NCBI GenBank assembly: GCA_037367405.1 | Contig: JAZKJV010009620.1 | Span: forward strand, 186,001-250,000 | From: Ottelia alismoides | Taxonomy: Eukaryota > Streptophyta > Magnoliopsida > Alismatales > Hydrocharitaceae | Direction: 5' to 3' | DNA length: 64,000 nt | In this document: one piece after another, positions 60,520 through 64,000 of the stretch | Layout: every line of letters starts with the position of its first letter | Numbering within the stretch: position 1 is the stretch's first letter | Notes under the pieces: model-generated | Database searches by the model: none | What the model was told of the DNA's origin: nothing | The model's input: the letters and a program-made list of their open reading frames with translations, nothing else | Position numbers and translations under genes: made by a program

Positions 60520-60524
60520 ACGCT
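60520..60524. other. Right target-site duplication of D (ACGCT)
   Basis: Identical to 43451-43455. The reading frame of C is the same on the two sides, which confirms the insertion boundaries. Confidence 0.95.
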
Positions 60525-62235
60525 CCAACCAAGTGCCTTGCGGTTCTTTTCTAGAACCTCGAGAAGTCGAGATTCTTGATCCGGATTCAGCCAGCTGCTG
60601 ATGATGACCGGATACATGTGTTCTTCACCCGCAAGGAAAGCATACTTCAGGCCTGCAGGAAGTGGCTTGAGTTCTGGTTTTGTTCTGTCCACTTTATCTG
60701 TCACTTCAGATACCATGCTGGTGGTGGGATGTACCTTGAGATTGTTACCATCCTCTACATCCTGTTGAGATCCCAGTGATGTACCGAACGGTTCTGCGGT
60801 GAGCTGATCATGTTCGGTCTGGAGTGAATGCTCAAGAAGATGCACCTGCATCTGAGAATCTGTCTCCCACAAATCATCGGAGCATATGCTGACTGTGCTT
60901 TCCAAGTCCTCCTCAAGAGTGAGGATTTCTCGGGTCCATGGATCGTCCAGCGACAACTCTGAATCTCTGATTTCTGCAATAAAATCACAGTCTGCTTCTG
61001 ATGCTGCTTGACTCTCATCAGTTGTGGCATTCTGCTCCTTGTTCATATTAATCGTGATTTGCTGGGTGTTCGAGCTGAAAGTGATCTTTCCAGACCCGTA
61101 ATCAACCACGGCACCTGAAGTACGGAGAAATGGTCTACCAAGGATGATAGGGGTTTGGAGTAGTGGTGCAGGCGAGTCCATATCAAGGACTACGAAATCG
61201 GCTGGGAATTTCATCTCCTGCACGGTAACTATCACGTCTTCCAACAAACCTCGGGGCCGCTTAACGGATCGGTCAGCGAACTGAAGGATCATCCGTGTCT
61301 GCTTGAGCGGTCCCAGCCCGAATTCTTGCATTATGGACGAGGGCAGAAGGTTGATGGAAGAACCACTGTCAAGAAGAGTACGCTCGAAGACCTGATCGAA
61401 AATCACACAACTGATCAGAGGTGCTCCTGTATCTTGCTTTTTCTGGGGGAGGTTGGTGATAGTTGCAACTGTGGCCATGGATAGAACGTGCTTTTCTACT
61501 TCTCGGCGTCTGTTGTCTTGCGCTGGGCGACGCCTGTTAGTACATGCCTCTTTCAATCCTTTCTTCACAGCTGGCATGTATTCCACGGCCTTCAACAAGG
61601 GAATCTCAACAGTCAATTTATCCAAAATGTCCACGACACCTGGATCAGACAATGCATTTTTTCTTTTTGCAATTTTTTTGGATTTTTGTATTGCATGTGG
61701 AAAAGGAATATTCACATTAATGGCAGGAAAATTAGAGTTCTTATTTACATCAAAATCATCGCCCCCAGAATGTTGTACATCCGGACTACAAAAAGGAGTA
61801 CAAGCTGGATCTGAATATGCTGGTGCTGCTGGGCGATCAAAAAGGGTAGCATCAGCTCCATCGGCTGGCAAGGGATCGGCTGCTGCTGGCGGCTCCTCCA
61901 AGGCTGGCGCGGCTTCACTTCTACTACATGCTTCTTTTTGTTGTTTTTGTATTTGCCGATTTTTTTGTGTTTTTGGCTGAGGCTGATGACATGGCACGAC
62001 GGCTGGACTGGCTTCTCCTTCCTCTTCCTCCTCACCCGCTCCTGGAGCTGGCACGGTTGATGCGGAAGATGACGATCCACCTGTTTCTTTATTCACCCCA
62101 CATCTGGTAGCAGGCGGAGGCAAGGCCCTACCGCTCCTGAGAGTAACAGCATTAGAATAAACAGTAATATCATTATCACATGCGGACTGGACATCACATT
62201 CTACCTGCTCCTTCTTCTTGAAATTGTGGGGTTGG
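60520..62235 (-). pseudogene. Element C protease and pre-RT region, cut by D
   Basis: The frame is open from about 62235 (a KKKEQVECDV-like stretch upstream of the first Met at 62121-62123) to the D insertion at 60520. It holds a LRSGR stretch, a low-complexity acidic and Gln-rich linker, and a basic segment before the protease. The aspartic protease has the regular D-S-G motif (61362-61370), then [16 protein letters not shown]. An acidic stretch and the pre-RT segment ([10 protein letters not shown]) end the piece. Compared with D, its protease motif is the canonical one. It is out of frame with the gag piece upstream. The 15 codons shown after the insertion point in the plain frame belong to the D LTR. 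Confidence 0.85.
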
Positions 62236-64000
62236 CTTCGACCTGCGCCGGAATGGTAGTGCGGGTGGCGGTCAGGTCATCAAGCCGCTTGGTCATCTCC
62301 GCTAGCCCTTTAACAAGCTGGGCTAGACACTCCATGGTGGGATTAGCTGGGGGCACATCAGAAGATTCAGCATGCAGACCACGCTGCTGTTGGTTAGATG
62401 AGTGGGGAGGCTGCTGGTAGTGTTGCTGTGGTGGAGCAGGAAGTTGAAGTTGCTGGTAGGACGGAGGTGGATACTGCTGGTATGGTTGAGGCTGAGTAGC
62501 CGCATACTGGTGATACGGCTGTGGGTGGTGATACTGCGGTTGCTGCTGATATGGAAAGTTCTGCCTCCATTGGTGTGCGAACTGAGGAGGTTGCTGGTGT
62601 TGTTGGTGAGGTTGAGAGGTTTGGCCAAAACGACCACCCTGAGGTTGGTGGTACTGCCGGTTGGCAAATTGCTGACCCTGAGGTTGTCCCTGAGGACGGC
62701 TCGGTTGTGCATCATTCGTCCATACCCCATTAACTTCTTGGATCAGGGGTGGTGGTGGAAAAACTGGATCAGAAATGGAAAGGAACTCTGGCTGGTATAC
62801 GACCATCTGCTGCTGCGGCGGGCCCTGGTCGGGCGCCTGCACGTAGTACACGTGCTGGACTGCCGGTGGCTGCTGGCTCGGCTGAGGCTGATGCTGCGGT
62901 TGCGGCTCGTCCTTCTTCTCAACGGGAGCGTCTGATGGTGTAGCCGACTGCACAGAGTTGATCGTACCGACCAACAGCTCGAGGTTCTTGTTGATCTGAT
63001 CGAGCTTATCCAGGTTCTGGGTCCTCTTCTCAATCACAGCGAGTTTTTCAAGGTCTTGTGATCGCTTCTCGATTATGTCGACCTTAGAGAGATGGCCCCC
63101 GATGATGTTGAGGTTGGAGCTCTCATCTCTCTCTGCTTCCTTGGATGCAGCCATGTACACTTGCTTCTGGAGGATCTGGGGCTGCTTCTGGTATGCCTTG
63201 GATGAAGAGAGGGCGGCCTCTCCTTCGGCCATTTCTTCGAAAATCTGCCATACAACATCTTCATCCTTGTTGAAATGGGAGCCCCCACATGCTGCGTCCA
63301 CGAGCCTTTGACTTTCAATATTTAGTCCCCCAAAGAAATGCTGGACCAGGCTGGTCTTAGGGATCTCATGGTGGGGACACTTCTCCTGCAGGTCAGTAAA
63401 TCTCTCCCAAGCCTCGTGCACTGACTCATGAGCTCCTTGGGAGAAGTTGCTAATACGAGCTCGCATTTGGTTGAGCCGACCGAGAGGGTAGTACTTGTGC
63501 AGGAAGGCAGATTTCAACTCCTCCCAGGTCGTCACGACCTTTCCCATGTGATTGACCCAATAGAGGGCCTTATCTTGTAGACTGAAGGGGAAAGCCGTCA
63601 TCTTGACAATGCCCAGGGGGACACTCGGATAGTGGGTGGTGCGGCAAATGCGGGAGAATTGCTGCAGGTGAATGTACGGCTCTTCATTGGTGTTGCCATG
63701 GAATGCAGGGAGAAGGGCTATGAATTGGGGCTTCAGCTCAAAGTGAGCGTGTACCGGTGGAATGAGAATCCACTCGGTCATCTGGCTGTCTCCCGGATTG
63801 TATGTTTCTTTGAGTGTCGGCTTTGGCGGTGGTGGGAATTCGGGATCATCATTGTGGTCATCACCACCTTCTCCACCTCCACCTCCTCCTCCCCTGCCTC
63901 CTCTGCCTCAGCCTCCTCCTCCGTCGTTGCACTTTATCACATCATTCAACATATCCTGGAAAGCAGTCTGTGTAAGGGCCTGCTCAGTCAGCTGCTGCTG
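62201..64000 (-). pseudogene. Element C gag, partial at the window edge, one nonsense codon
   Basis: The frame is open from 64000 inwards, with a TGA at 63908-63910 in a Gly/Arg-rich stretch (CGA to TGA by context), then open from 63781 to 62201. The capsid core has FELKPQFIALLPAFHGN and KALYWVNHMGKVVTTWEELKSAF (given in part), then FTDLQEKCPHHEIPKTSLVQ. A coiled coil (63000-63110) and a long Pro/Gln-rich tail (62250-62900) follow. No CCHC zinc knuckle is seen. The frame ends in RRRSR at 62201, about 10 codons after a likely one-base indel near a run of G at 62226-62231. In D the same junction is in one frame. Confidence 0.85.

Larger units (their letters stand above)
33884..64000 (-). mobile_element. 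Element C: Athila-type retrotransposon, split by D, right end outside window
   Basis: On the minus strand, gag enters from the right edge (64000), then protease and pre-RT to 60520. D interrupts (43456-60519), then RT, RNase H and integrase (43455-40729), 3' UTR, polypurine tract (37967-37980) and 3' LTR (33884-37966). The reading frame on the two sides of D is the same once D and one ACGCT copy are disregarded. C sits in the gag of B after CTCAT (33879-33883), the expected 5-bp duplication; its partner is outside the window. Damage to C itself: nonsense codons at 63908, 42382 and 41197, a frameshift near 62230 and a 31-codon integrase deletion near 41685. Confidence 0.85.

Overview
The window is repeat-rich DNA from a flowering-plant nucleus. 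I see no host gene, rRNA, tRNA or CRISPR array. Nearly everything belongs to Ty3/gypsy LTR retrotransposons of the Athila type (non-chromovirus). They have very long LTRs (2.9-4.1 kb), a primer-binding site complementary to the 3' end of plant tRNA-Asp, a gag-pol ordered Gag, protease, RT, RNase H, integrase, no chromodomain, and long 3' non-coding regions. The species cannot be fixed from the sequence; long LTRs and deep nesting suggest a large, retrotransposon-rich genome.

Layout, left to right, with labels E, G, F, A, B, C and D. E is an LTR fragment at the left edge (1-3626, minus). 3627-about 6280 is AT-rich and unassigned. G is a decayed D-like LTR fragment (about 6281-7660, plus), cut by the LTR of F (about 7661-9592, minus). 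The 3' UTR of F (9593-10876) is cut by a tandem pair, A and B (minus): A 3' LTR 10877-13771, A internal 13772-22891, one LTR shared by A and B 22892-26704, B internal 26705-33883. A 507-bp hAT-type MITE sits in the gag of B (33128-33634). C (minus) is inserted in the gag of B at 33884; its 3' LTR is 33884-37966 and its body runs past the right edge. D (plus, 43456-60519, 17,064 bp) is inserted in the coding region of C just upstream of RT, with a 5-bp duplication ACGCT.

The insertion order reads as G, then F, then A/B, then C, then D. D is very young: its two 3,698-bp LTRs differ at about seven substitutions and six one-base indels by eye, and it keeps one uninterrupted 2,121-codon gag-pol frame. 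C is moderately young (three nonsense codons, one frameshift, one in-frame integrase deletion). A and B are heavily decayed and both lack the protease segment. F, G and E are represented only by LTR and UTR pieces.

The most unusual signals are non-coding and shared between these diverged elements. They include an array of perfect hairpins downstream of integrase, with stems built on TACTTAGG/CCTAAGTA and each running into a copy of the polypurine tract. Others are a palindrome at the outer end of the LTRs, a pair of GGCTACACTGG motifs 31 nt apart, a 43-nt block conserved in five 3' UTRs, and a block containing GTCGAC or a one-base variant at a fixed place about 240 bp inside U3. The LTR of D also carries promoter hairpins, G-box pairs and plausible leader introns.
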